From the NCBI RefSeq assembly GCF_003217475.1, contig NZ_QJSP01000022.1:22325-86324 (forward strand): DNA of 64,000 nucleotides, in the 5' to 3' direction. The notes under the pieces are model-generated. The model did not search any database. It was not told the DNA's origin and worked only from the letters and a program-made list of their open reading frames with translations. This document shows, in pieces, positions 1 through 7,555 of this stretch. The translations under genes were made by a program, and so were the position numbers. The stretch's first letter is position 1, and the number at the start of each line of letters is the position of its first letter. This DNA comes from Williamsia limnetica. GTDB taxonomy: Bacteria > Actinomycetota > Actinomycetes > Mycobacteriales > Mycobacteriaceae.

Positions 1-945
1 GTCATGGAAGCCCTTGCCAGGGCCGGTATCCCACCGTTGCTCTACTCGCTGACGTCCTTCTCGCGTGAAGCGATCATCCGCTATGGCAGTGAACAGCAGA
101 TCAACGATCACGTGCTGAGCACCCTGTCGGGCGAACGAAAGATCTGTTTCGGCGTCACCGAGCCCGAGGCCGGTACCAACTCCTTTGCGCTGCGTACGAC
201 GGCCAAGAAGACAGACGACGGCTACCGTATCTCGGGACAGAAGGTATTCATCTCGGGGGCCGATCAGGCGGACCACATCCTGCTGTTGGCGCGTACCGCC
301 GCGCCTGGTGAAAAACTCACCCGGCGTACTGGTTTCGGCCTCTTCATCATTGATCTGTCTACCCCCGGAATCACGCTGAATCGCCTCGACATCGAGTGGT
401 ACGCACCCGAGAACCAGTACGAGATCTTCTTCGACGACGTTGCGGTGGGAGAGTCCGCGCTGATCGGGGAGGACGGCCTGGGTTTCGATTACCTCCTGGA
501 TTCGTTGAACCAGGAACGGGTGACGATCGCGGCCTGGGCACTGGGCCTCGGGAACGTGGCACTGGAGAAGGCAGTCGTCTACGCGAAGGAACGCGCACCA
601 TTCGGGAAACCGATCGGTGCGAATCAAGCGGTGCAGCATCCCCTGGCCCTGGCGAAGGCTCAGATGGAAGCGGCCAGGCATGTTATGTACGCCGCTGCAG
701 CCGGTTACGACTCCGGGCTCGACGCCGGTGGACAGGCGAATATGGCGAAGCTGCTCGGTAGCAAGGCCGCTCTGGCGGCCGTCGAAGCCGCGATACAGAC
801 GCACGGTGGCTCGGCGTTCGTCTACGAGACCGATGTGGTCACCCTGTGGCCGATGATCAGGATCCTGCAGATCGCGCCGCTGAACAACGAGTCGATCCTC
901 AACTTCATAGCCGAACGAGTTCTCGGCCTGCCGCGCAGTTCTTGA
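1..945 (+). CDS. acyl-CoA dehydrogenase, 5' end outside window
   Basis: FAD-dependent acyl-CoA dehydrogenase that would introduce the alpha,beta double bond in a CoA-activated acid. The visible part is about 313 residues against a usual 380-400, so roughly 70 N-terminal residues lie before the window; the ATG at 4 is internal. The substrate/FAD region CFGVTEPEAGTNS and the C-terminal QTHGGSAFVYETDV and IAERVLGLPRSS segments are clear. The C-terminal tail closely resembles that of the dehydrogenase at 6222-7424 (HTLGLPRSY), so the two belong to one subfamily. The usual EGT(S/N) glutamate segment near the C-terminus reads IAPLNNES instead. Substrate is inferred from context to be a terpenoid-derived acyl-CoA. 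Confidence 0.9.
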   Translation, partial: VMEALARAGIPPLLYSLTSFSREAIIRYGSEQQINDHVLSTLSGERKICFGVTEPEAGTNSFALRTTAKKTDDGYRISGQKVFISGADQADHILLLARTAAPGEKLTRRTGFGLFIIDLSTPGITLNRLDIEWYAPENQYEIFFDDVAVGESALIGEDGLGFDYLLDSLNQERVTIAAWALGLGNVALEKAVVYAKERAPFGKPIGANQAVQHPLALAKAQMEAARHVMYAAAAGYDSGLDAGGQANMAKLLGSKAALAAVEAAIQTHGGSAFVYETDVVTLWPMIRILQIAPLNNESILNFIAERVLGLPRSS

Positions 946-1430
946 TTGAAGTCCCGCAAATCTGTCGTCCGACGGGGTCCGCTCCCGCTGCACCTCGACG
1001 TCGAACCAACTGGCAAGGACCAGGCGACGCGGCGAGGCGCCGGTGGTCATCGTTGCAGTGATGCGTATCCCAGGGCAGACCACGATTTTCGAGACGGCGG
1101 CGGTCAACCGGTCATCAAGGCTCTCCAGTCGGCGGATCAGGGCACGGTCGCTTCCGAGGTGCATACCGTGCGGAGATTCTGCAGGAACCCGAGGCCATCT
1201 GCGGCGTTCGAGCTCGCGTGGATCACCGTGACCGCCGCCGAAATGCTTGTCGACCCTGTCTCGTGAGAAAAACGGACAATGTGATTCGGGTCATGGTGTG
1301 TCTCTGAGTCCGGAACGGTGATGACTCAGAGTGCGACAACGTGGATCCGATCTGAGATGTCACAGTCGTGAGGATGATGCGCGTGCGTTAGATGCGCGAC
1401 CCAACTCTCGACAGGAGGCCACGCGGAGCG
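946..1430. other. gap without a convincing gene, possible decayed coding sequence
   Basis: About 485 bases lie between two acyl-CoA dehydrogenase genes. Short open frames exist in all three plus frames, but none has a ribosome binding site, a recognisable family motif or a consistent codon pattern. The only useful site is the AGGAGG at 1413-1418 serving the next gene. Otherwise tight gene packing makes a decayed gene plausible, but I cannot name its family. Confidence 0.4.
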
Positions 1431-2618
1431 ATGGCAGACGACGACATCTCACTGTTGCGCAAAGAAATCGGTGAGTTCTTGCAGACTCATGACCCGGCCG
1501 ACACCCCTCGGACCGAGTTCTTACGGGCCCGTTTCGACGCCGGACTGGCATGGGTGCACTATCCGGAGGGCTTGGGCGGGCGGGGTCTCGATGCTGCTCT
1601 GCAGCCGGCCGTCGACGCGGAGTTCGCGGCCGCGGGCGCACCGGACAACGCCCCGCACCGCAACGTGATCGGCCTGGGGATGGCGGCACCGACGTTGCTG
1701 AAATACGCGACCGAGGCGGATCAGCGTCGCTGGCTCCGACCGTTGTGGACCGGCGAGGAGATCTGGTGCCAGCTGTTCAGTGAACCCGGGGCCGGTTCGG
1801 ACCTGGCCACAGCAGGGACCCGGGCTGTTCGCGAGGGCGATGACTGGGTGGTCAACGGGCAGAAGGTATGGACCTCGCTCGCCCACGAGGCGTCGTGGGC
1901 GCTGCTGATCGCGCGTACCGACCCCGACGTCCCCAAACATCGAGGACTGTCGTACTTTGTCTGCGATATGTCGTCGCCAGGCATAGAGGTGCGCGCACTG
2001 CGGCAACTCACCGGCGAAGCCGAGTTCAACGAAGTCTTCCTGGGCGATGTGCGGGTTCCCGACGCGAATCGTCTAGGCGAACTGGGGGAGGGGTGGAAGG
2101 TCACCCAGACGACCCTGATGAACGAAAGGGTCGCGATCGGGGCTGGGATCGCACCCCGTGAAGGCGGCCCCATCGGGTTTCTCACCCAAGCCTGGCGTGA
2201 TCAGACCGGCGCGCGCTCCGGGGCACTGCACGATCGGACGCTGTCCCTCTGGGCGCGCGCGGAGGCGGCCCGGCTCACCACGGCACGACTGAGACAGCAG
2301 ATGGCCGCGGGCCTGCCCGGACCAGAGGGTTCGGGTGCCAAGCTGAGTTACGCGCTTCTGGCCCAGGATGTCTCGAACGCAGAGGTCGACCTGCAGGGTC
2401 ATCTCGGCATGCGTTTCGACGACTACTCCTCGCGGCGGCCCGATCTCGACGAGGAAGGCCGCCGACCGGCTGGCTACAGGTTTCTGCGGACCAAAGGTAA
2501 CTCCATCGAGGGCGGCACCTCCGAGATCATGCGCACCATCATCGCCGAGCGGGTACTCGGGCTGCCGGCCGAGCCACGAGTCGATGTGGACATCCCCTGG
2601 AAGGAACTCAAGCGATGA
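1431..2618 (+). CDS. acyl-CoA dehydrogenase (FadE-like)
   Basis: Acyl-CoA dehydrogenase of about 395 residues. Start chosen at ATG 1431 (MADDD) because AGGAGG lies at 1413-1418; an in-frame start at 1392 would sit upstream of that site. It carries the FAD/substrate motif CQLFSEPGAGSDLA, the NGQKVWTS segment, and near the C-terminus the IEGGTSEIMRTII segment that supplies the catalytic glutamate in the family. Its stop overlaps the next dehydrogenase start as ATGA (2615-2618), so the two are translationally coupled. The pair may form a heteromeric enzyme like the alpha2beta2 dehydrogenases of mycobacterial sterol breakdown, with this subunit carrying the catalytic base (inference). Confidence 0.92.
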   Translation: MADDDISLLRKEIGEFLQTHDPADTPRTEFLRARFDAGLAWVHYPEGLGGRGLDAALQPAVDAEFAAAGAPDNAPHRNVIGLGMAAPTLLKYATEADQRRWLRPLWTGEEIWCQLFSEPGAGSDLATAGTRAVREGDDWVVNGQKVWTSLAHEASWALLIARTDPDVPKHRGLSYFVCDMSSPGIEVRALRQLTGEAEFNEVFLGDVRVPDANRLGELGEGWKVTQTTLMNERVAIGAGIAPREGGPIGFLTQAWRDQTGARSGALHDRTLSLWARAEAARLTTARLRQQMAAGLPGPEGSGAKLSYALLAQDVSNAEVDLQGHLGMRFDDYSSRRPDLDEEGRRPAGYRFLRTKGNSIEGGTSEIMRTIIAERVLGLPAEPRVDVDIPWKELKR

Positions 2619-3751
2619 CGACAGTGATCAACCCGGCCATCCCTGACCTGCTCTACTCCGAGACCGAGGAGTCGTTGCGAGAAGCCTTGGTGGATGCGCT
2701 CGATCGTTCGAATGATTGGCCGGTCAGGCTGGCCCGTTCGGAATCAGAAGCAACGGTCGACTCGACCTTGTGGCGGACACTCGCGGCCGACATGGGACTG
2801 GCCGGGCTGCCGATCGGCGAGCCCGAAGGCGGCGCCGGTGCCTCGTGGCGGGAGTCGGCGGTGGTCATGGAGGAACTCGGGCGGCGGGTCGAGGCGGTGC
2901 CGTTCCTTGGGTCCGCGATCACCGCGACTGCGTTGCTCGACGCGGTCGGCGGCGGCGACGTGCTCCGCCAGGTCGCGGCCGGCGAGATGGTCGCGGTGTT
3001 GGCGGTGGCTGCCGACACCCCACCGTGGCATCGGCCGCACGCTGTGGTTCGTTCGGATACCGGGGCCCTGGTCGGGCGGGTTCCGTCGGTCACTGACGCG
3101 TTGATCGCAGACCTGTTTCTCGTAGTGGTCAGTGATGAGCTGTATGCCGTACCGGCACGGTCTGTCTCAGTCACCCCTGTGACGTCTCTGGATATGACCC
3201 GGCAATTGGCGGACCTGCATTTCGACGATGCAGAAGGCATGCTGATCGCCTCCGGCCCGGACGTCACATTGGCAGCCGAACGTGCGCTGACCCTGTCGGT
3301 CGCGATGCTCGCGTCCGAGCAGCTCGGCGTGGCCGAGGCCTGTCTGACGATGGCCGTCGAGTACCTCAAAGAGCGGCGGCAGTTCGGACGTGTCCTCGGC
3401 TCCTATCAAGCGCTCAAGCACCGCCTCGCGGATCTATGGGTCGACATCACCCACGCTCGCGCGGCGGCGCGGCATGCTGCCGGGTGCGCCGCAGACGACA
3501 ATCCGGACTTGCCGATCGCAAGTGCATTGGCGGGCATCGTCTGTGCTGAGGTGGCACTGAAAGCGGCCCAGGAGTGCATTCAACTGCACGGCGGGATCGG
3601 CTTCACCTGGGAACATCCGGCCCACCTGTTCCTCAAGAGGGCCAAGTCATCGACATTGATGTTCGGTGGGGTCGATGGCCGGCGCGAGCATCTAGGGACG
3701 CTCGTCGGAATCACCAGCGATGCTGGCTGGGAAGGCGACTCGACACCATGA
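2615..3751 (+). CDS. acyl-CoA dehydrogenase, probable partner subunit
   Basis: Acyl-CoA dehydrogenase-like protein of 378 residues, coupled by ATGA overlaps to the gene before and the gene after. The C-terminal half has the family signatures RRQFGRVLGSYQALKH and IQLHGGIGFTWEHPAHLF. The middle domain is reduced and lacks the TEPxAGS motif, and the C-terminus has no EGT(S/N)E glutamate segment (it reads KSSTLMFGG). These are the hallmarks of the second subunit in two-gene heteromeric dehydrogenases of Mycobacteriales. I infer it works with the product of 1431-2618 on a bulky branched or ring-derived acyl-CoA. Confidence 0.9.
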   Translation: MTTVINPAIPDLLYSETEESLREALVDALDRSNDWPVRLARSESEATVDSTLWRTLAADMGLAGLPIGEPEGGAGASWRESAVVMEELGRRVEAVPFLGSAITATALLDAVGGGDVLRQVAAGEMVAVLAVAADTPPWHRPHAVVRSDTGALVGRVPSVTDALIADLFLVVVSDELYAVPARSVSVTPVTSLDMTRQLADLHFDDAEGMLIASGPDVTLAAERALTLSVAMLASEQLGVAEACLTMAVEYLKERRQFGRVLGSYQALKHRLADLWVDITHARAAARHAAGCAADDNPDLPIASALAGIVCAEVALKAAQECIQLHGGIGFTWEHPAHLFLKRAKSSTLMFGGVDGRREHLGTLVGITSDAGWEGDSTP

Positions 3752-4503
3752 GTGACTTGACTGGAAAGACGGCCGTGGTGACGGGCGGCAACGGCGGGCT
3801 CGGTCTCGGCCTGGCGACGGGGTTGGCCGCAGCGGGCGCCGACATCGCGATCTGGGCGCGGAACGTGGAGAAGAGTCAGGCTGCGGTCGAGACTTTGCGG
3901 AAACACGGCGTGAGGGTGGAAGCGGTCGCGTGCGATGTCGGCGACGAAGCCGCCGTGGTGCGCGCGACGGCAGAAACAGTCGAGGCGTTCGGCAAGATCG
4001 ACTGCCTTGTGGCCAACGCCGGAATCGCCAGTGCCGACAGGTATGTCGACACCTCACTCGATGAATGGCATCGTGTTCTTCGCACCAACCTCGACGGCAC
4101 ATTTCTGACGACCCGCGAGGTGGCCCGCCACATGATCGACCGCGGCGAAGGTGGGTCGATGATCGTCTTGTCCTCGACGATCACCAAGTACGGCGCGGCC
4201 GGCCAGGCGGCGTATGCCGCGAGCAAGAGTGGATGCGCTGCGCTCGGCCGGACCCTGGCGGTGGAAATGGCGCGCTACCGAATCCGCTGCAACGTGCTGA
4301 TCCCCGGGTGGGTGGCGACCGATATGAACACGCATCTGCAGGCCGATGAACGGTTTGTCGACAGCACCACTCGGCGGACCCCAGTACGCCGGTGGGCGAC
4401 TCCCGACGAGTTCCATTCGGTTGCATCCTTTCTGGCCGATCCGAGTTTGACGTTTCACACCGGTAACGAAGTGATCGTCGACGGTGGCTACACGATCTTT
4501 TGA
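3748..4503 (+). CDS. short-chain dehydrogenase/reductase
   Basis: NAD(P)-dependent SDR of 251 residues. Start taken at ATG 3748, overlapping the previous stop (ATGA); longer in-frame starts lie inside the previous gene. Motifs seen: TGGNGGLGLGLA (cofactor binding, TGxxxGxG), NAGIA, LSS then YAASK (catalytic Ser, Tyr and Lys), and a C-terminal GNEVIVDGGYTIF. It closes a three-gene coupled set with two acyl-CoA dehydrogenases, which suggests oxidation of a hydroxyacyl-CoA or a terpenoid alcohol. Exact substrate unknown. Confidence 0.9.
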   Translation: MSDLTGKTAVVTGGNGGLGLGLATGLAAAGADIAIWARNVEKSQAAVETLRKHGVRVEAVACDVGDEAAVVRATAETVEAFGKIDCLVANAGIASADRYVDTSLDEWHRVLRTNLDGTFLTTREVARHMIDRGEGGSMIVLSSTITKYGAAGQAAYAASKSGCAALGRTLAVEMARYRIRCNVLIPGWVATDMNTHLQADERFVDSTTRRTPVRRWATPDEFHSVASFLADPSLTFHTGNEVIVDGGYTIF

Positions 4504-4531
4504 CCCTGCATTCTGATCTGAAAGGCTCGAC

Positions 4532-5272
4532 GTGACACTTAGTTTTGATTTCTCCGGTCGCACCGTGTTGGTGACGGGCGCCGCCCAGGGCATCGGGAAG
4601 GCGCTTGCCGATCACTTCGTCGGCGCGGCGGCCCGCGTGGTTGTCGCCGACCGCGATGCCGAACTGTTGAAGCAGCAATGGCCCGACGAGGGCGAATCGG
4701 TCCTGCGCCTAGAACTCGACGTCGCCGACGCCGAGTCCGTGCGCGTCGGGATCGAGCAAGTGGTCCGCACGTGGGGGTCGATCGATGTGGTGGTGAACAA
4801 CGCGGGCGTCGCCCGTGACGCGGTGGTGTGGAAGATGACCGATGAGCAGTGGGACACCGTGCTCGCGGTCCACGTCACCGGCACGTTCAACCTCACCCGC
4901 GCCGCAGTTCCACATATGCGCACGGCCGGCTTCGGTCGAATCATCAACGTGACTTCCTACACCGGTATGCACGGCAACATCGGGCAATCCAATTACGCCG
5001 CGGCAAAGGGCGGGATCATCGGGTTCACCAAGTCGGTGGCGAAGGAGACTGCCCGGTTTGGGATCACGTGCAACGCCATTTCGCCGAACGCCGCCACGGC
5101 GATGGTAGCTGCCGTGCCACCGGAGAAGTTGGCAGAGATGACGGCGACCGTCCCGATGGGCCGGTTCGCCGATCCTTCGGAAATGGCTGCGGCGGTGGCT
5201 TTTCTGGCGTCGGACGAGGCGGCGTACATCACCGGGGTGGTCCTGCCTGTCGACGGTGGGGTGTCGATGTAG
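4532..5272 (+). CDS. SDR, FabG/3-hydroxyacyl-CoA dehydrogenase-like
   Basis: 246-residue SDR starting at GTG 4532, preceded by AAAGG at 4521-4525. It has TGAAQGIGKALA (cofactor), NNAGVARDAV, a YAAAKGG active-site segment and the tail GVVLPVDGGVSM typical of FabG-like enzymes. It is 28 bases downstream of another SDR in the same direction and is followed by a strong terminator at 5295-5322, so it is the last gene of the plus-strand beta-oxidation operon. A 3-hydroxyacyl-CoA dehydrogenase role is likely from context but not proven. Confidence 0.9.
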   Translation: MTLSFDFSGRTVLVTGAAQGIGKALADHFVGAAARVVVADRDAELLKQQWPDEGESVLRLELDVADAESVRVGIEQVVRTWGSIDVVVNNAGVARDAVVWKMTDEQWDTVLAVHVTGTFNLTRAAVPHMRTAGFGRIINVTSYTGMHGNIGQSNYAAAKGGIIGFTKSVAKETARFGITCNAISPNAATAMVAAVPPEKLAEMTATVPMGRFADPSEMAAAVAFLASDEAAYITGVVLPVDGGVSM

Positions 5273-5294
5273 CGGTCGTGCAGCTGGATTGAGA

Positions 5295-5322
5295 AACGCC
5301 CCGGGAAGTTCCCCGGGGCGTT
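5295..5322. terminator. bidirectional hairpin terminator
   Basis: Perfect 11-bp stem (5295-5305 with 5312-5322) and a 6-base loop, followed on the plus strand by a T-rich stretch. It lies between the convergent SDR (ends 5272) and MaoC gene (ends 5337), so it probably serves both. Confidence 0.85.
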
Positions 5323-5336
5323 CTTGTTCACGGAGC

Positions 5337-5744
5337 CTATGGCAGAGCTACGGTTGCGGCGCCATCGAGGACCCGCGTTCCATCGGCGAGGTCGGCCCAA
5401 ACATCGCACACCGCAGCGCCTCCCGAGATATCAGTGACCACTCCACCCGCTATCACCTCGTCGCCCGCTCGGACGTTTCCGCGGAAGCGGCACTTGATCC
5501 CCGAGAGCGCGGCACCCGATCCGACCCAAGCGGTGAGCATGTCGACGATGTAGGCCATCGTCACGCCGCCCTGGTTGATCTCGCGATCCCCGAGTCCGGC
5601 AGCGGCCACCGCGTCCAGGTCGAAGTGAATCGGGTTGGGATCTCGCAGGATCAAGGCCATCTGGCGAATGTGCTCGCCACTGACCGCCTTGACCTGGAAA
5701 CGCGGGATCTCGGTGCCGATTGCGATAGTGGTCCCGATCGTCAT
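5337..5744 (-). CDS. MaoC-like (R)-enoyl-CoA hydratase, hot-dog fold
   Basis: 135-residue MaoC-type dehydratase. The hydratase-2 signature is visible as RDPNPIHFDLDAVAAAGL, with the catalytic Asp and His of the D-x-N-P-x-H segment, followed by INQGGVTMAYIVDML. It would hydrate an enoyl-CoA in beta-oxidation. The start overlaps the end of the next upstream gene (5741-6187), another small hot-dog protein without these catalytic residues. The two probably form a heterodimer, as known for paired MaoC proteins in sterol side-chain degradation of Mycobacteriales. Confidence 0.9.
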   Translation of the reverse strand: MTIGTTIAIGTEIPRFQVKAVSGEHIRQMALILRDPNPIHFDLDAVAAAGLGDREINQGGVTMAYIVDMLTAWVGSGAALSGIKCRFRGNVRAGDEVIAGGVVTDISGGAAVCDVWADLADGTRVLDGAATVALP

Positions 5745-6187
5745 TCTCGTCCTCTCTTGAACAGGTACACACTTTCGACAGAGCCCATGTCACGTTCCGT
5801 GTCGTCGAACACGGTGACCACCACCGTGACGCTGTCGAGGACTGACCCGTCCCGGGTGGTGCGGCGACCTGTGTCGGTGATCGTAGCGGTGGTCCGGTAG
5901 GTTGAACCCACTTCGAGCGGATGTCGTTGTTCGATCTCGCAGGTGCCGAACAGCAATGTGTCCTGGGGTCGTTTGTGAGCCAGCGTGCAGAGCTCCTCGA
6001 CACTGATTCCCATGCCGCGCAATGCGATCACCAGGAACCAGAGGGAATGTGCCTGCGTTCGGTCATCGCTCGGACGGAGTAGCGCGTGGTCTGCGATCCG
6101 GCTCTCGTATTCTGTGACGGTCGTGTGGTCGCCGGGTAATTCGCGTCCGGCGAGGTCCGGACTCAGTTCGGCCAGAGATGTGGTCAC
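5741..6187 (-). CDS. MaoC N-terminal-type dehydratase partner
   Basis: 148-residue protein starting at GTG 6187 with an AAGGGAG ribosome site just upstream. A longer open frame reaching 6457 is only the antisense of the neighbouring dehydrogenase. It contains the FAS1-like dehydratase pattern RPSDDRTQAHSLWFLVIAL and TLLFGTCEIEQRHPLEVGSTY but no D-x-N-P-x-H catalytic segment. It sits between an acyl-CoA dehydrogenase and the catalytic MaoC gene, overlapping the latter by 4 bases, so it is best read as the non-catalytic half of a heteromeric enoyl-CoA hydratase. Confidence 0.85.
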   Translation of the reverse strand: MTTSLAELSPDLAGRELPGDHTTVTEYESRIADHALLRPSDDRTQAHSLWFLVIALRGMGISVEELCTLAHKRPQDTLLFGTCEIEQRHPLEVGSTYRTTATITDTGRRTTRDGSVLDSVTVVVTVFDDTERDMGSVESVYLFKRGRE

Positions 6188-6221
6188 CTGGGGTGACTCC
6201 CTTCGTGGATGATCTGCTCCG

Positions 6222-7424
6222 TCAGTAGGACCGTGGGAGGCCGAGTGTGTGCTGCGCGATGTGGTTGAGAACCATCTCGGTCGACACCGGCGCGATCTGC
6301 TGCAACCGGATGATGCTCCAGAGATCGGCGAGCCCGTACTCGTGGGCCAGCCCGTTTCCGCCGTGCACCTGGATCGCGGTGTCGAGGGCGGTGTGGCCGG
6401 CCTTGGACGCGAGGTACTTTGCCATGTTCGCTTGTTCGCCGGACGGAAGGCCGGCATCGAACAGGGCGGCCGCGCGCCACGTCATCCCGCGGGCGGCTTC
6501 GAGCTGGATCTTCGCCGCCGCCAGCGGATGCTGCACTGCCTGGTAGTTGGCAATCGGGGTGTTGTTCCAGACCGCGCGGGTCTTGGTGTACTCGCACGCC
6601 CGATCGATCGCGTACTGCGCGATACCGGTGCAGATCACAGCGCTGAGCACACGCTCGGGATTGAGACCGTCGAAGAGTGGTACAAGCCCACGATCGACCT
6701 CGCCGACGATGTCGGCGGCCGGGACGCGCACGTTGTCGAAGAACAGCGTGAATTGCCGCTCCGGCGCGGACAATGCGGTCGGGATCATCTCCATCGAGAG
6801 GCCCTCGACCTTCGGATCGACGATGAACAGCGAAAGCTTTCCCCGGCCGGTGGACTCGTCTTTGCCGGTCCGGGCCACGAGCAGAAACTTGTCGCAGTGA
6901 TCCACGCCGGAGATGTAGTACTTGGACCCCCGGATGACCCATTCGTCGCCTTCCAGGGTGGCGGTGGTCGACACGTTGTGCGAGTTGGAGCCGGCATCGG
7001 GTTCGGTCAGCGCGAAGACGAACTTGAGCGCACCGCTGGCGATCCCGGGGAGGAACGCCTGCTTCTGCGCTTCGGTTCCGTGAAGAGAGAACACGCTGCC
7101 GGCGATCCCCTGGGACAGCACCATCGCGAGCTCGGGGCACCCCCCGGCAGACATCTCTTCGAGAACGATGGCCTGCTGGGTCAGGCCGGCCCCACTGCCG
7201 CCGTACTCCTCAGGGATGTTGAGACCGAGGTATCCGCCTGCGCCCAGTTCGTCCCAGAGTTCCTGCATGGGCTCGCCTGTGATCGAGCGTTCGCGATAGT
7301 ACGAATGGCCGTACTTTCCGACGATCTTCGACACCGTGGACCGCAGCATGACTTCTTCGTCAGTGGGCAGCAAAGGCAACGAGGCGGCCTGATCGGTGTG
7401 TGACTCTGTAGCGGTAGACACCAT
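6222..7424 (-). CDS. acyl-CoA dehydrogenase
   Basis: About 400-residue acyl-CoA dehydrogenase. Start set at ATG 7424 (MVSTATESH) because GGAGG lies at 7436-7440; the open frame extends to 7541 without family similarity. Seen: FALTEPDAGSNSHNVST (substrate/FAD motif), SKYYISGVDHCDKFLL, the VHGGNGLAHEYGLADL helix region and the terminal HTLGLPRSY. It is the first gene of a minus-strand operon with the two MaoC proteins. It is of the same subfamily as the partial gene at the window start, which suggests consecutive or parallel dehydrogenation steps on related substrates. Confidence 0.92.
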   Translation of the reverse strand: MVSTATESHTDQAASLPLLPTDEEVMLRSTVSKIVGKYGHSYYRERSITGEPMQELWDELGAGGYLGLNIPEEYGGSGAGLTQQAIVLEEMSAGGCPELAMVLSQGIAGSVFSLHGTEAQKQAFLPGIASGALKFVFALTEPDAGSNSHNVSTTATLEGDEWVIRGSKYYISGVDHCDKFLLVARTGKDESTGRGKLSLFIVDPKVEGLSMEMIPTALSAPERQFTLFFDNVRVPAADIVGEVDRGLVPLFDGLNPERVLSAVICTGIAQYAIDRACEYTKTRAVWNNTPIANYQAVQHPLAAAKIQLEAARGMTWRAAALFDAGLPSGEQANMAKYLASKAGHTALDTAIQVHGGNGLAHEYGLADLWSIIRLQQIAPVSTEMVLNHIAQHTLGLPRSY

Positions 7425-7555
7425 GTGACGCGAGACCTCCTGGGGGATCGGGACGGTCGGCTGGGGTGGTTCACTGCAGCCAACATGCTCTGATAACGAT
7501 GGCATGCGGTCGGCGGTGCGAGATGTCTCTTTTCGAGCCACATCCCCTCCGGGCC

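Noticed and set aside
6249..7403. 384-codon plus-strand frame opposite an acyl-CoA dehydrogenase
   Set aside because: It mirrors the dehydrogenase codons in a high-GC gene, has no family motif, and the minus-strand protein is unmistakable.
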